NCBI GenBank assembly: GCA_012032345.1
Contig: JAAUQI010000003.1
Span: 62,001-126,000, forward strand
Length of the DNA: 64,000 nucleotides
Direction of reading: 5' to 3'
From: Leptolyngbyaceae cyanobacterium RM1_1_2
GTDB lineage: Bacteria; Cyanobacteriota; Cyanobacteriia; Phormidesmidales; Phormidesmidaceae
Shown: in pieces, positions 26,644 to 36,389 of the stretch
How positions within the stretch are numbered: the first letter of the stretch is position 1
Layout of the letters: every line of letters begins with the position of its first letter
Notes under the pieces: generated by a model
What the model was told of the DNA's origin: nothing
The model's database searches: none
The model's input: the letters and a program-made list of their open reading frames with translations, nothing else
Position numbers and translations under genes: made by a program

Positions 26644-27597
26644 ATGTCTGCAAAAAACAGCAATGAGCAAATCAAAGATTTTGAGCTAAATTATTCATCA
26701 GATTTAGCTCAAAAAGTTCGACCCAATCTTTTCATTATTGGTGCAATGAAGGCAGGCACGACCTCCCTACAAAAATATCTGAATACCCATCCTGATGTTT
26801 TTATGTGCGAGCCTAAAGAGCCTTGCTATTTTGTTCATCCACGAGAACTTAGCTGGCCTAAAATAGAAAAGCTAAAATTGTGGAAAGACGAAGAACGCTA
26901 TCTAGCTCTTTTTCAAAAATCTCAGAATGCCAAAATCATCGGTGAAGCTAGCACAGCTTACACCAAGTTCCCCTTAGTTACAAACATTCCCGAAAGAATC
27001 TATCAGTTTAATCCAGAAGCGCGCTTTATCTACGTCTTAAGAGATCCGATTGAACGAACGATCAGTCACTATCTTCATGAAGTTAGACAAGGTAATGAGT
27101 ACAACGACATGTTGACAGCGATTATGAAGCAGCCACTTTATGGCAGCGTTAGCAATTACGAAAATCAATTGAGACAGTTTTTAAACTATTTCGATCTTGA
27201 TCAGTTTTTCATTTTTACATTCGAGGAGATGATTGAAAATACATTGGAAAGCGTGAAGCGAATCTTTGACTGGCTTAGTATTGACGGCTCGTTCAGTCCG
27301 CCCAATCTAGAGCAAAAGTCTCATACTACACCCGATAAGTTTTATCTAAAAAGCAAGTTTTACCGTATGCGATATAGCTTCCCTTTGAATAAAATTGCTA
27401 ATTTACTTCCCACTAAAGTTCGTAAGGTAGGTTTAAAGACTTTAGTCAAAGAAGTCGATCGCAGTGTTGAACTTGCTCAAAAAGAGGCAGTTATTGAATA
27501 TCTCCAACCAATCCAGCGATCGCAGGTTGAACAACTCAGCAGCCTAATACACCGAGATTTTCCAGAATGGAAAACGCTTTCAGGAACTAATAACTAA
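26644..27597 (+). CDS. Sulfotransferase (heparan-type domain)
   Basis: A 317-residue PAPS-dependent sulfotransferase. The 5'-phosphosulfate loop is IIGAMKAGTTSLQ (31-43) and the 3'-phosphate site is LRDPIERTISHY (132-143, with R133 and S141). EPKEPCYF matches the loop common to bacterial members in polysaccharide loci. It should add sulfate to a sugar hydroxyl or amine. This is one of three sulfotransferase genes in the window (others at 49172 and 59701), a strong sign that the polymer is sulfated. Confidence 0.9.
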   Translation: MSAKNSNEQIKDFELNYSSDLAQKVRPNLFIIGAMKAGTTSLQKYLNTHPDVFMCEPKEPCYFVHPRELSWPKIEKLKLWKDEERYLALFQKSQNAKIIGEASTAYTKFPLVTNIPERIYQFNPEARFIYVLRDPIERTISHYLHEVRQGNEYNDMLTAIMKQPLYGSVSNYENQLRQFLNYFDLDQFFIFTFEEMIENTLESVKRIFDWLSIDGSFSPPNLEQKSHTTPDKFYLKSKFYRMRYSFPLNKIANLLPTKVRKVGLKTLVKEVDRSVELAQKEAVIEYLQPIQRSQVEQLSSLIHRDFPEWKTLSGTNN

Positions 27598-27674
27598 CAT
27601 TTTTTCTGGCTATAAGGTTTCAGTTAGTTATTGTCTTACAGCAAATAGTCAAATTCAGTACGAACTAAAAAACT

Positions 27675-29480
27675 ATGTGGCAGTACATAAGCAAATTTCT
27701 CTATATCTTAGAAGATCGCCAAAAAGCGCTAGGTTTCTTAACAGTTGCTATTTTCTTAACCTCTATTTTAGAAACAGTCGGAATCGGCTTAATTGGGCCG
27801 TTTATTGCCCTGGCAAGTCAGCCTACCTTTATTAATGAAAATCGCTGGCTGAACTGGGTTTATGAATTTTTTGGTTTTACCTCTGTTAATCAGTTTGTCG
27901 TTGCAGTAGCAGTAGTTATTCTCGTTATCTTTTATAGCAAAACGTTTTTTAGCTTCAAAGTCCGTGAATATATCTTTTTGTTTGGTCTTTCCCATCAAGG
28001 AGAGCTGCAAGCGCGGCTTTTAGATTCATATTTGAGGATGCCTTATTCGTTTCATTTGAAGAACAACACTGCATTTTTAATTCAAAGCATTGTGAACGAA
28101 ACAGATACGTTCTGCAATGGCACACTTTTGCAGCTTCTCAATTCTCTGGTGAATTTGGTAATGATGTTTGCTCTAGTAGGACTTCTACTGGTTACTGATG
28201 CTCTAGCCACTCTGGTCATCTCTGTGGCTCTGTTCTTAGCCTTTGCCTTAGTTGTCCACTTCCGAAAAAAGCTTTCTGCCTGGGGTAAAACCGCTTCAGT
28301 TTCCAAGGCAGAAATGATTCGCATCATTAACCACGGTCTAGGTGGTTTGAAAGAAACTCGCGTAATTGGCTGTGAACCTTACTTCGAAAAACAGCTTACC
28401 CACCAGGCTCACTATTACGCCGACGCCTGTAGCTCTCTCATGAGCTTTGGCATGGTTCCTCGCCTGTTAATTGAAGCGATGGTTATCACCTTCATATTAG
28501 GGCTAGCTTCAGTATCGCTAGTTACGGGGAGAGATACTAATAGCCTGGTGGCTACGCTCAGCGTGTTTGGTGTGGTCGCTATTCGTCTGATGCCAGTAGC
28601 TACACAGCTTACATCTAGTCTAACCAAGCTCAGAAGCTCAGCCTACGTCGTTGACAAACTACATTTTGATCTCAAGGAAATTGAGCGATTTGAAGGTAAG
28701 TTAGCGCGTCGAAAGCGGCAACAGCAGCAAGATATCGGGCAAAATAAACTTGTTACGCTCCCTTTCAGTCAAAAAGTCGAGCTACGCCATGTTTCCTTTC
28801 AATACGAAGGAGCCAAAGAGCAGGCTCTAAATCAGGTAAGTTTGACCTTAAGAAAAGGGGAATCAATCGCTTTTATCGGCAAATCAGGAGCTGGAAAGAC
28901 AACGCTGGTTGACGTTATCTTAGGATTACTGCCGCCTCAGTCAGGAGACATTCAGGTAGATCAACAATCCATCTATAGTGACTTACGGGGATGGCAGAAT
29001 CTGATCGGCTACATACCTCAATCTATTTTTCTAATTGATGACACTCTAGAGCGCAACATCGCCTTCGGCGTTGTAGATGAACAGATTGATCTTGAACGAC
29101 TGTGGCAATCAATCAAAGCCGCTCAGCTGTCTGACCTGATTGAGCGGATGCCTGAAGGTATCAAAACTCGCATTGGTGAACGGGGCGTTTGTCTCTCTGG
29201 CGGTCAGCGTCAGCGCATTGGTATCGCTCGAGCACTTTACCATGAGCGAGAAATCTTAGTATTAGATGAAGCCACCTCCGCCTTGGACAACGAAACCGAG
29301 CAGTTGGTCACTGAAGCTATTCGCTCTCTGAGCGGGGAAAAGACAATGATCATCATTGCCCACCGTCTTTCGACTGTTGAACATTGCGATCGCATTTATC
29401 TTATGGAACAAGGACAAATTATCCGCTCAGGAAGCTATCGTGAAGTTGTCCTGGGAGAAGAAATATCTTCTATATCTTAA
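27675..29480 (+). CDS. ABC exporter, fused membrane and ATPase domains (MsbA/PglK-type)
   Basis: A 601-residue half-transporter. Six hydrophobic helices lie in residues ~15-330. The ATPase has Walker A GKSGAGKT (402-409), signature LSGGQRQR from 507 and Walker B ILVLDEATSALD, then the H-loop IIIAHRLS. Surrounded by glycosyltransferases, it probably flips a lipid-linked glycan or exports a glycolipid, like PglK. A Wzx-type flippase is encoded separately at 58118, so the locus may serve two products or two steps. Confidence 0.92.
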   Translation: MWQYISKFLYILEDRQKALGFLTVAIFLTSILETVGIGLIGPFIALASQPTFINENRWLNWVYEFFGFTSVNQFVVAVAVVILVIFYSKTFFSFKVREYIFLFGLSHQGELQARLLDSYLRMPYSFHLKNNTAFLIQSIVNETDTFCNGTLLQLLNSLVNLVMMFALVGLLLVTDALATLVISVALFLAFALVVHFRKKLSAWGKTASVSKAEMIRIINHGLGGLKETRVIGCEPYFEKQLTHQAHYYADACSSLMSFGMVPRLLIEAMVITFILGLASVSLVTGRDTNSLVATLSVFGVVAIRLMPVATQLTSSLTKLRSSAYVVDKLHFDLKEIERFEGKLARRKRQQQQDIGQNKLVTLPFSQKVELRHVSFQYEGAKEQALNQVSLTLRKGESIAFIGKSGAGKTTLVDVILGLLPPQSGDIQVDQQSIYSDLRGWQNLIGYIPQSIFLIDDTLERNIAFGVVDEQIDLERLWQSIKAAQLSDLIERMPEGIKTRIGERGVCLSGGQRQRIGIARALYHEREILVLDEATSALDNETEQLVTEAIRSLSGEKTMIIIAHRLSTVEHCDRIYLMEQGQIIRSGSYREVVLGEEISSIS

Positions 29481-29546
29481 CAGCCTTAGGTTTTTTCTAA
29501 ACTTTATCTTTAAGCAGTTGTTAAAAGCAAGCAAGTTAGAAAATTT

Positions 29547-31319
29547 ATGGCTATAAATTTAGAGAATAAATTAGAAGGACAAATTTTGGCTATGTCGAAC
29601 GAGACAGATAGAAATCTGTCTGTGCATTTCTTAACAATTGTGCTCAATGGTCAACCTTTTGTTCGCTATCATGCAGAGATATTTAAGCAGTTACCCTTCA
29701 TCTGGCATTGGCATGTTGTAGAGGGAGTGGCAGCAATCAAACACTGTGACAGTTGGAGCCTCAAAAACGGCGGTCACATTATTGACGAAATGCACTTCGA
29801 GGGGCGAAGCAACGACGGTACTACTGAACATCTGGACAAACTGTCGCATCAGTATCCTGAGAATATCACCGTTTACCGAAAACCTAAGGGAATGTTTTGG
29901 GATGGACGCATTGAAATGGTCAATGCACCCATCTCAAACATAAAAGAAGAATGTCTCCTTTGGCAAATTGATATTGATGAACTCTGGACTGCTAGGCAAA
30001 TTACAACAGCAAGACAGCTTTTTTTGAAAAACCCTAGCAAGACAGCAGCTTACTTCTGGTGTGATTTTTTCGTAGGGCAAAATTTAGTCGTCAGCACCCG
30101 CAATTGCTACTCTCAAAACCCTCGTCAAGAATGGCTACGCGTATGGCGCTTTAGGCCAGGAGCGCGCTGGAAGACCCATTCCCCTCCTAAGCTTTTTGAA
30201 ACTACAGCTGACGGTGAAGAAAGAGATATTGCCGAAGTCAACCCTTTTTACCACGAAGAAACCGAACGAAACGGTCTGGTCTTTCAGCACTTTGCCTACG
30301 TCACATCTGCTCAGCTTTTTTTCAAAGAGCACTGCTACGGATATAACAATGCGTTGAAGGACTGGAGTGCTTTACAAGATGAGATTAGCTTTCCCGCTAA
30401 ACTTAGTAAATATTTTTCTTGGGTTGAGGATAATACTCTTGTTGATACTACCGAAACGTGCGGGATAGTCCCCATTGCTTATAAAAGTGAAGATCAGGAA
30501 GACTGGCTGTTTACAACAACAGATGAGTCTGAGTATTCCTTACATAAAAATAATATTCTATTTCCCCAAATTGCTATTGACTGCATCGTTTTCCAAGACT
30601 ACGATACAGAACAAGCAGATTTTTGGACTTCCATACTTCAAACCTGGGCTGGAGACAATTTTGCCAGTCACTTAGTCCTCATTGATCGGGCTGGTACGGC
30701 CCCCAGATTTGAAGGACTACGATATCGTTCTATTCCATTGTTCGATCCTGAAAAAACCGGGCTGGATTCTAAGCGACTTCAAAAAGTATGCGAACAAGAT
30801 GGAGTTACACTGTTCGTTTCAACAGCCACTAGCATACCTGTGCAGACTCCTTCTGCAGTGGTTACGAGAGTAGAAGATTTGAAGAATGAGATGTCTAAAG
30901 AAGGGCGGTATAGTTTGCTCCATGCTTCTACTGTTATCGCCATTTCAAAAGCAGCTTTAGAACTGCCTGAAGAATGTTTTTTGGAATTAAATCTAAACTC
31001 CATCAAAATCATTGAAGAGGAGCAAGGCGACAATAGGCTTTCTCAAGCTCATGAACTAAGTAACCTCCTCTTGAGAGTTGCCAAGGAAGTCAATAAAGGC
31101 CAGCTTATAGCATCAAGCTTCCTTTGGAAAGAAATTGTAGAATTACAAACTCAGGTTCAAGCTCAGTCTCAAGGAAACGATTTAGAAACCCAGTACAAAT
31201 TAAAAAAAGCTAGAAAAATTATAGCGGCAATGAAAAGTAGCAGTTTTTGGAAACTTAGGCAGGTATGGATGAAAAGTAAAGCATTTTTTGGCAAGCCAGG
31301 TAAAGACTGGTGGGAGTAA
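29547..31319 (+). CDS. Glycosyltransferase-like protein: GT-A domain plus GT4-like N-half domain
   Basis: A 590-residue protein. Residues ~25-330 resemble a GT-A fold: FEGRSNDGTTEHLDKL and a DxD-like IDIDELW (141-147). Residues ~380-530 (IPLFDPEKT, VTLFVSTATSIPVQTPS, LLHASTVIAISKAALE) resemble the acceptor half of some GT4 enzymes, but no donor half follows. The end is a short coiled coil and a basic Trp-rich tail (SSFWKLRQVW) of the kind that ends many cyanobacterial glycosyltransferases. Two starts are possible: ATG 29547, or ATG 29592 with AAGGA about 12 bases upstream. Function within polymer assembly is inferred. Confidence 0.6.
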   Translation: MAINLENKLEGQILAMSNETDRNLSVHFLTIVLNGQPFVRYHAEIFKQLPFIWHWHVVEGVAAIKHCDSWSLKNGGHIIDEMHFEGRSNDGTTEHLDKLSHQYPENITVYRKPKGMFWDGRIEMVNAPISNIKEECLLWQIDIDELWTARQITTARQLFLKNPSKTAAYFWCDFFVGQNLVVSTRNCYSQNPRQEWLRVWRFRPGARWKTHSPPKLFETTADGEERDIAEVNPFYHEETERNGLVFQHFAYVTSAQLFFKEHCYGYNNALKDWSALQDEISFPAKLSKYFSWVEDNTLVDTTETCGIVPIAYKSEDQEDWLFTTTDESEYSLHKNNILFPQIAIDCIVFQDYDTEQADFWTSILQTWAGDNFASHLVLIDRAGTAPRFEGLRYRSIPLFDPEKTGLDSKRLQKVCEQDGVTLFVSTATSIPVQTPSAVVTRVEDLKNEMSKEGRYSLLHASTVIAISKAALELPEECFLELNLNSIKIIEEEQGDNRLSQAHELSNLLLRVAKEVNKGQLIASSFLWKEIVELQTQVQAQSQGNDLETQYKLKKARKIIAAMKSSSFWKLRQVWMKSKAFFGKPGKDWWE

Positions 31320-31372
31320 TTACCGGGTTCTTATTTTTTAGTAGTTGCAAACTATCTTAGAAAATTAAAGTT

Positions 31373-32467
31373 ATGAAAAAAACTAACGAGTATCAAAAAA
31401 GTTATTTAACCGTTACTCCAAATTCTGGGCATAGAATTGGGCACAAGCTTGATGATCTGATAACCGGTTTTATCTTAGCAGAATGGTACGGCTTAAATTA
31501 CCTTCACAGTCCTCTTCCAGATAAAATGTGGGAAGACTTTTTTGGCTTCGGAGAAGGAGAAACCTCTTTCTACAAAGATTTTAGAAAAGATTTACCTATT
31601 ATCTCCTGTACGCCCTATTTAGGCGTTAGGTACATCTCTCCTCGGTTCAGATTCCTCTTCAAGCATATTGAATATTTAGATTATAGAATTCGCTATATCT
31701 TGAAGAAAATCCCCGTCAAAAAAATAAGTGAATGGCGAGAACCAGACTTTTGGGAGGGTTCTCCGTTCAGCTACTTCAAAGAAATTTTTGAACGAAACTC
31801 AGAGAGGGAAGTTATCTTTTGCTTCCAAAGAGGCAAAAGGGTAATGCTGTACCAAATTTACGAATGGGGCCAACAAGGAAAAGTCGATTCTGATCTTTAC
31901 CTCAGAGTTATTGAAAAACTCAGAACCAAATACTTTTCTCAAGAGCATCCTAAAAAGTTCTCTTACTTCGATACCAGCGTCATTAGCGTTGCTGTCCACA
32001 TTAGAAGAGATGATGCATCAGTCGAAAATCAGCGCTTTTTGCCTATATCTTATTACAAAAAACTGCTGTCCAATTTAAGCAAGATTCTAGCAGATAAACC
32101 TCACGAGTTTCACGTTTATTCTTCAGGTTTAGACAGAGAAATGGAGGAAATTCAAAAAGAGCTGAATCCAGTTTCTAGCCAGTTAAGATATCACCCTAAC
32201 GAGTCAGCAATGGAAGCAATTCATCACATGGCGATTGCGGATATTCTAGTTGTTGGCAATAGCTCTTTTTCTCACTGGCCAGGATTTTTATCTAGCGGAA
32301 TTAAACTCTACCACCCTCACTTTCATATGTTCAATCTAGACGAAAATGAGTGGGTTGAAGTGAAGGAAGACAGCAGTTTTAACGAATCCCATTTTATTTC
32401 TTTACTTTCTAGTTCTCAGAAAGGTATCGATTTTTCAGATACACATGCAAAACTTCAGGCTCAATAG
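31373..32467 (+). CDS. Fucosyltransferase-like glycosyltransferase (GT11/GT23 type)
   Basis: A 364-residue protein. The N-terminal GHRIGHKLDDLITGFILA resembles the opening 'GxGxQ..N...' region of these enzymes. VHIRRDD (about 208-214) matches motif I (HxRRxD) that binds GDP-fucose, and DILVVGNSSFSHWPGFLS matches the later N-S-x-F-S-W block. Fucose or another GDP-deoxysugar donor is therefore likely. It is AT-rich compared with the genes at 18-25 kb. Confidence 0.65.
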   Translation: MKKTNEYQKSYLTVTPNSGHRIGHKLDDLITGFILAEWYGLNYLHSPLPDKMWEDFFGFGEGETSFYKDFRKDLPIISCTPYLGVRYISPRFRFLFKHIEYLDYRIRYILKKIPVKKISEWREPDFWEGSPFSYFKEIFERNSEREVIFCFQRGKRVMLYQIYEWGQQGKVDSDLYLRVIEKLRTKYFSQEHPKKFSYFDTSVISVAVHIRRDDASVENQRFLPISYYKKLLSNLSKILADKPHEFHVYSSGLDREMEEIQKELNPVSSQLRYHPNESAMEAIHHMAIADILVVGNSSFSHWPGFLSSGIKLYHPHFHMFNLDENEWVEVKEDSSFNESHFISLLSSSQKGIDFSDTHAKLQAQ

Positions 32468-32538
32468 CTTTTGACTCCTCTATTTCGCCTGCTTCAGAGA
32501 AGGTATTTTTAATACTTAGCAATCATTTTTAACTGACT

Positions 32539-33633
32539 ATGCGCATTCTATATGATGGCTTAGTGTACAAACTTCAGACACAAGGTGGAATCAGCCGTTA
32601 TTTCGGTAATCTCATAAGCTCGTTACCGGAAGAATTTAGCCCTATAATCACAGGCTACCGCTCCAAAAAAATTCGCTATCCATCCCATTTAAATCTCAAA
32701 AAGCATCTGTACCCATTTGCTGGACTCGCTCCGAAGCGGCTTTCGGAACCTCTCGGACGTTACTTTTTCGAAGCGGTGACAGCAATTGATAACTTCGATC
32801 TGATGCATCCAACGTATTACTGGCTGCATACCGGGCAAGATCTTAAAAGCTACAGTAAGCCCGTTGTTGTGACATTTCACGATATGACGCATGAAATATT
32901 TGCTCAGCAAATGGACTCAACAGGTCAAACGAGTAGAGTAAAGCACAGAGCGGCTCAGGCCGCCGACGTGATCATATGCATATCTGAAAACACCAAAAAA
33001 GACGTATTGGAGCGATACTCAATTTCTGAAGATAAAGTTAAAGTCATTTATCACGCTACCGATCTAGATATAAATATGTCTTACGGTTCTGAAACCGTTC
33101 CTACCTGTCCTTATTTTTTATATGTAGGTTCTCGTAATTCGCACTACAAAAATTTTGAAATTTTGCTAAAAGCTTTCTCAAAAGTTTTAAGTATTAATCC
33201 TGATGTTACGCTTTGCGTTGTAGGCTTAGAGCTTAACCAGGACGAGCAAGTAATGGCTAATTCCTTCAAAATTAGCCATGCCATACAGCTTTACAGCAGC
33301 GTTGATGATCATCACCTTGCTAAACTTTATCGGTGTAGCACTGCTTTTGTCTACCCTTCTCTCTATGAGGGCTTTGGCATTCCTTTATTAGAAGCTATGG
33401 CCTGTGGGACGCCTGTTGTAGCTTCTAAGGCCTCTTGTTTTCCTGAAATTGTTGACGATGCTGGCTTGTTGTTCGACCCCAATTCAGTAGCAGATTTAGC
33501 AGATATACTAATATCTATGCTAGACGGCTCAATAGAGCGCGATCGCTTGATTCAAAAAGGCTGTCAAAGGTCAAAACTATTCAGTTGGGAACGAACCGTA
33601 GAAGAAACCTGTAAACTTTATAAACTACTTTAA
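32539..33633 (+). CDS. Glycosyltransferase family 4
   Basis: A 364-residue GT-B enzyme of the mannosyl/rhamnosyl-transferase type. It begins MRILYDGLVYKLQTQGGISRYF, typical of this subgroup; the donor domain contains LYVGSRNSHYKNFEILLKAF, and the EX7E motif is in SLYEGFGIPLLEAMACGTPV. It ends the plus-strand run; a hairpin follows 22 bases later. Confidence 0.88.
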   Translation: MRILYDGLVYKLQTQGGISRYFGNLISSLPEEFSPIITGYRSKKIRYPSHLNLKKHLYPFAGLAPKRLSEPLGRYFFEAVTAIDNFDLMHPTYYWLHTGQDLKSYSKPVVVTFHDMTHEIFAQQMDSTGQTSRVKHRAAQAADVIICISENTKKDVLERYSISEDKVKVIYHATDLDINMSYGSETVPTCPYFLYVGSRNSHYKNFEILLKAFSKVLSINPDVTLCVVGLELNQDEQVMANSFKISHAIQLYSSVDDHHLAKLYRCSTAFVYPSLYEGFGIPLLEAMACGTPVVASKASCFPEIVDDAGLLFDPNSVADLADILISMLDGSIERDRLIQKGCQRSKLFSWERTVEETCKLYKLL

Positions 33634-34090
33634 TTCATTCAGAGTTAGTCAGTAGCTTGAGGACTTTTACAGCTATGCTATGGCAGTCCTCAAGCAGCTA
33701 TGAGAGCAGAGAGTTATGAGCATATTCCCCGGTGGAAAGCTCAATTACAACCCAGACAGGATTACTGTATACAGTTTCAATGTAGTTTACATAAACTTTC
33801 TGGATGAAGGTAAAACTATAAAGATCTGACTAAATGTCTTTTTAATGACTAGACTTCTGTAGATAGGCCACGCATAGTGTTCATACGCTCTGGTGACCTC
33901 ACGATGTCTGAGTCAGTTTCAAGACTTTTTAGGCATGGGAAAGCCAAGAAATGCTCAGAGTACATTGCTCTTTGCTCAATCAAAGAGCCAATACTGTACT
34001 TAACTAAACTTAAAAGATGGTTCTTCTTTAGGCTGGGCAAAGGGATACCAGCCGCTGTCTTGAAGTACTTACTTGGAAAGAGAATAAGTC
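33634..34090. other. 457-base intergenic region before fkbH
   Basis: A hairpin at its left end is listed separately. A short inverted repeat AGTTTA-CA-TAAACT (33784-33797) and a CTGTATACAG palindrome (33764-33773) lie in the part most likely to hold the promoter of the acylation cassette. A 73-codon frame at 33877-34098 runs into fkbH with no support. Confidence 0.4.
33655..33695 (+). terminator. Hairpin after the glycosyltransferase run, candidate terminator
   Basis: GCTTGAGGACT (33655-33665) pairs perfectly with AGTCCTCAAGC (33685-33695) over 11 bases, with a 19-base loop. There is no T tract after it, so it may be a stability hairpin rather than a factor-independent terminator. Confidence 0.45.
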
Positions 34091-34924
34091 ATGCATAGCC
34101 TATACTGGCTCCCACAGCATTCAGATTCTCGAAAGGCAATTCGAGAGTCTGCCAAAATTGAGCACCCATCTGAGCAGGTACGTTATCTTCGCTGGCTATC
34201 AGGACATCAACTCGATTTTAATCAGACCAACCGTATTGATCGACGACTGCAAAGTCTTAGAGCAGATCACTCAGAAGTCTCAGCAGAGTTACCTCAGCTG
34301 AGGCTAGGGATCTTGGCATCATCCACAGTAGAACATCTGCAATCTGCAATTCGAGTTGCGGCTCTTCGTCGGGGACTCTTTGTAGATATTTATATTGCTC
34401 CTTATGGTCAATATCGTCAGGCTCTCTTAGATCCAACTTCTCAGATCTATCAGTTCAAGCCTGACGTCGTCTTGCTGGTGCTTGATAATTCAGAGATTGG
34501 CCTGCAGCTACCTTTAGAAGCTAGCTGGCAGGAGGTAGAAACCGCTGTGGCTAAGCGAGTAAATGAATGGGAGCAGCTTTGGCAAATTGTGACTACTCAA
34601 CTAGGAGCCATTCCTATTCATCAAACTTTTGTAGCTCCTGTAGAGCGTTTGTTTGGCCAATACGATGCTCTGACTCCAGCCTGTCCCAGCAGTATTTTAC
34701 GCCAGGTCAACACTGAATTACGTCTCCGTGCGGCTCATCATCACGCTCTATTATTAGATGTCGATGCCTTGGCAGCTTCCGTGGGCTATCAAACCTGGTC
34801 AGATCCAACGCTTTGCATCATGCAAAGCAGGCAGTTTCTCCGATACAAGCACCTCTTTACGGAGAGCAAGTGTCTCGGATACTTGCTGCTATCCGGGGAT
34901 TGTCTTTCAAGTGTTTGGTCTTAG
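34091..34924 (+). CDS. FkbH-like protein, N-terminal part (gene split by a frameshift)
   Basis: FkbH-type enzymes load a glyceryl group from 1,3-bisphosphoglycerate onto an acyl carrier protein. This frame holds the N-terminal domain (LYWLPQHSDSRKAIRES, LDFNQTNRIDRRLQSL, RLGILASSTVEHL, DVVLLVLDNSEIG). Similarity runs to LDVDALAASVGYQTWSDPTL at base ~34813; after that the frame gives junk and a stop, while the +1-shifted frame continues as HHAKQAVSP and into the phosphatase domain. Adding one G in TTTGCAT (34812-34818) would give ...PTLWHHAKQ and restore a single protein of about 640 residues. It is either a real mutation or an assembly error. Confidence 0.75.
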   Translation: MHSLYWLPQHSDSRKAIRESAKIEHPSEQVRYLRWLSGHQLDFNQTNRIDRRLQSLRADHSEVSAELPQLRLGILASSTVEHLQSAIRVAALRRGLFVDIYIAPYGQYRQALLDPTSQIYQFKPDVVLLVLDNSEIGLQLPLEASWQEVETAVAKRVNEWEQLWQIVTTQLGAIPIHQTFVAPVERLFGQYDALTPACPSSILRQVNTELRLRAAHHHALLLDVDALAASVGYQTWSDPTLCIMQSRQFLRYKHLFTESKCLGYLLLSGDCLSSVWS

Positions 34925-36012
34925 ATTTGGACAATACGCTTTGGGGTGGGGTAATTGGCGATGACGGTCTGAGCGGTATTGAGCTTGGACAAGGAACTGG
35001 GCCTGGAGAAGCTTTTCAAGCTTTTCAACATTATGTTAAATCTCTCAAGCAGCGAGGTATTGTTCTAGCCGTTTGCTCTAAAAATAATGAAAAAACAGCG
35101 ATGGAGCCTTTTGAAAAGCACCCGGAAATGGTGCTAAAGCTAGAAGATTTTGCAGTTTTTGTAGCTAACTGGGAAGACAAAGCCACCAACCTGAAACGAA
35201 TTGCAGAGAGTCTTAATATTGGCCTTGACTCGCTAGTTTTCTTTGACGACAACCCAGCAGAGAGGGCTATCGTCCGCCAGTTTGCAGAAAGTGTAGCAGT
35301 TCCAGAAGTGCCCGAAGATCCGGCCTGGTATCTGCGCTGCCTGTCAGATGCCGGATATTTTGAAGCTGTTTTATTTTCTAAAGACGATGCCCAACGAGCC
35401 GAACAGTATCGGGCCAATAGCCAGCGTGATGCTCTAAAAGGCAAATCTCACAGCATTGACAGCTTTTTGGAGTGCTTAGATATGAAGCTGACAGTGGCCC
35501 CGGTGGATGTACTGTCTCTTCAGCGCACAACTCAGCTCGTGAATCGCAGTAATCAGTTTAATCTCACAACACGTCGCTGTACAGAAGCGCAAATGCAGCA
35601 GATGAGTACCGATGCAGATGTGCTTTGTCTGCAAATACGCCTCAGGGATGCTTTTGGGGATAACGGGCTGATTAGTGTTGTCGTCGCCAAACCAACTCGA
35701 TTAGAAAATCGGCGAGGTTTGCACATTGATATCTGGTTGATGAGCTGTCGTGTTCTGGGACGCCAAGTAGAGCAAGAAGTGCTAAATATGCTGGTTGAGC
35801 AGGCGCGTCAGCGGGGAGACGGCTTCTTATTGGGGGAGTATATTCAGACTAAGAAAAATGAAATGGTAAAGCAGCACTATGCTAATTTGGGTTTTGAGCT
35901 GCTGTCTGAAAAATTAGACGAAAACGATCAGTTTTGTAGCTTATGGTATTTAGACTTAGAAGCCTTCAAGCCGTTTAATACATTCATCGACTCTACTTTT
36001 TGTAAAGGATAA
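34813..36012 (+). CDS. FkbH-like protein, HAD-IIIC and GNAT part (continuation after frameshift)
   Basis: The 399-residue continuation of the FkbH-like gene. The HAD catalytic motif is CLVLDLDNTLWGG (DxDxT, with both Asp present), and VFFDDNPAERAIVR is the HAD motif 4 region. The last ~150 residues form the GNAT-like domain (VDIWLMSCRVLGRQVEQEVL). The nominal TTG start at 34813 is only where this frame opens; translation probably belongs to the start at 34091. The stop lies two bases before the ACP gene, so the enzyme and its carrier are one unit. The catalytic part is intact, so the product would be active if the frameshift is artificial. Confidence 0.85.
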   Translation: MHHAKQAVSPIQAPLYGEQVSRILAAIRGLSFKCLVLDLDNTLWGGVIGDDGLSGIELGQGTGPGEAFQAFQHYVKSLKQRGIVLAVCSKNNEKTAMEPFEKHPEMVLKLEDFAVFVANWEDKATNLKRIAESLNIGLDSLVFFDDNPAERAIVRQFAESVAVPEVPEDPAWYLRCLSDAGYFEAVLFSKDDAQRAEQYRANSQRDALKGKSHSIDSFLECLDMKLTVAPVDVLSLQRTTQLVNRSNQFNLTTRRCTEAQMQQMSTDADVLCLQIRLRDAFGDNGLISVVVAKPTRLENRRGLHIDIWLMSCRVLGRQVEQEVLNMLVEQARQRGDGFLLGEYIQTKKNEMVKQHYANLGFELLSEKLDENDQFCSLWYLDLEAFKPFNTFIDSTFCKG

Positions 36013-36014
36013 CT

Positions 36015-36260
36015 ATGAATCGAGATCAGGTTCACAAACAGCTAACAGAAGTATTTCAAGATGTTTTCGACGACGATGAAATTGAAATTGAAAATAGCAC
36101 GTCGGCTAGAGATATTTCTGGCTGGGATTCAATGAATCATATTAATTTAGTCCTCGGTGCTGAACAGGAATTTGGTGTTAAGTTTAAGACAGCTGAAGTG
36201 GCTCAGTTGGCTAATGTAGGAGAATTCGTTGATTTGATTTTGGCAAAGCTTGAAAAGTAA
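36015..36260 (+). CDS. Acyl carrier protein (FkbH partner)
   Basis: An 81-residue acidic helical protein with the phosphopantetheine site GWDSMNHINL; S39 in DSM is the attachment residue. It starts two bases after fkbH. The DSM form and its position mark it as the dedicated carrier for the three-carbon unit loaded by FkbH rather than a fatty-acid ACP (which is normally DSLD). The next gene is an MBOAT acyltransferase, a probable acceptor of the carrier-bound acyl group. Confidence 0.93.
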   Translation: MNRDQVHKQLTEVFQDVFDDDEIEIENSTSARDISGWDSMNHINLVLGAEQEFGVKFKTAEVAQLANVGEFVDLILAKLEK

Positions 36261-36389
36261 TCTTCTAAAGTAATGTGTACAATACAGTTTTCCTGATTTG
36301 GAGGGGTTTTTACCATCTCATAAAATGGCAAAAGACTATGCCTTTACCAATCAGATGACTCTAATGAACGCTACAAGTAACTACCTAAA

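Noticed and set aside
33877-34098. 73-codon open frame running into fkbH
   Set aside because: It overlaps the true fkbH start with no ribosome site and has an antisense frame of similar length, as expected by chance.
35031-35444. 137-codon antisense frame inside fkbH
   Set aside because: Antisense to the HAD domain; Ser/Arg-rich junk composition.
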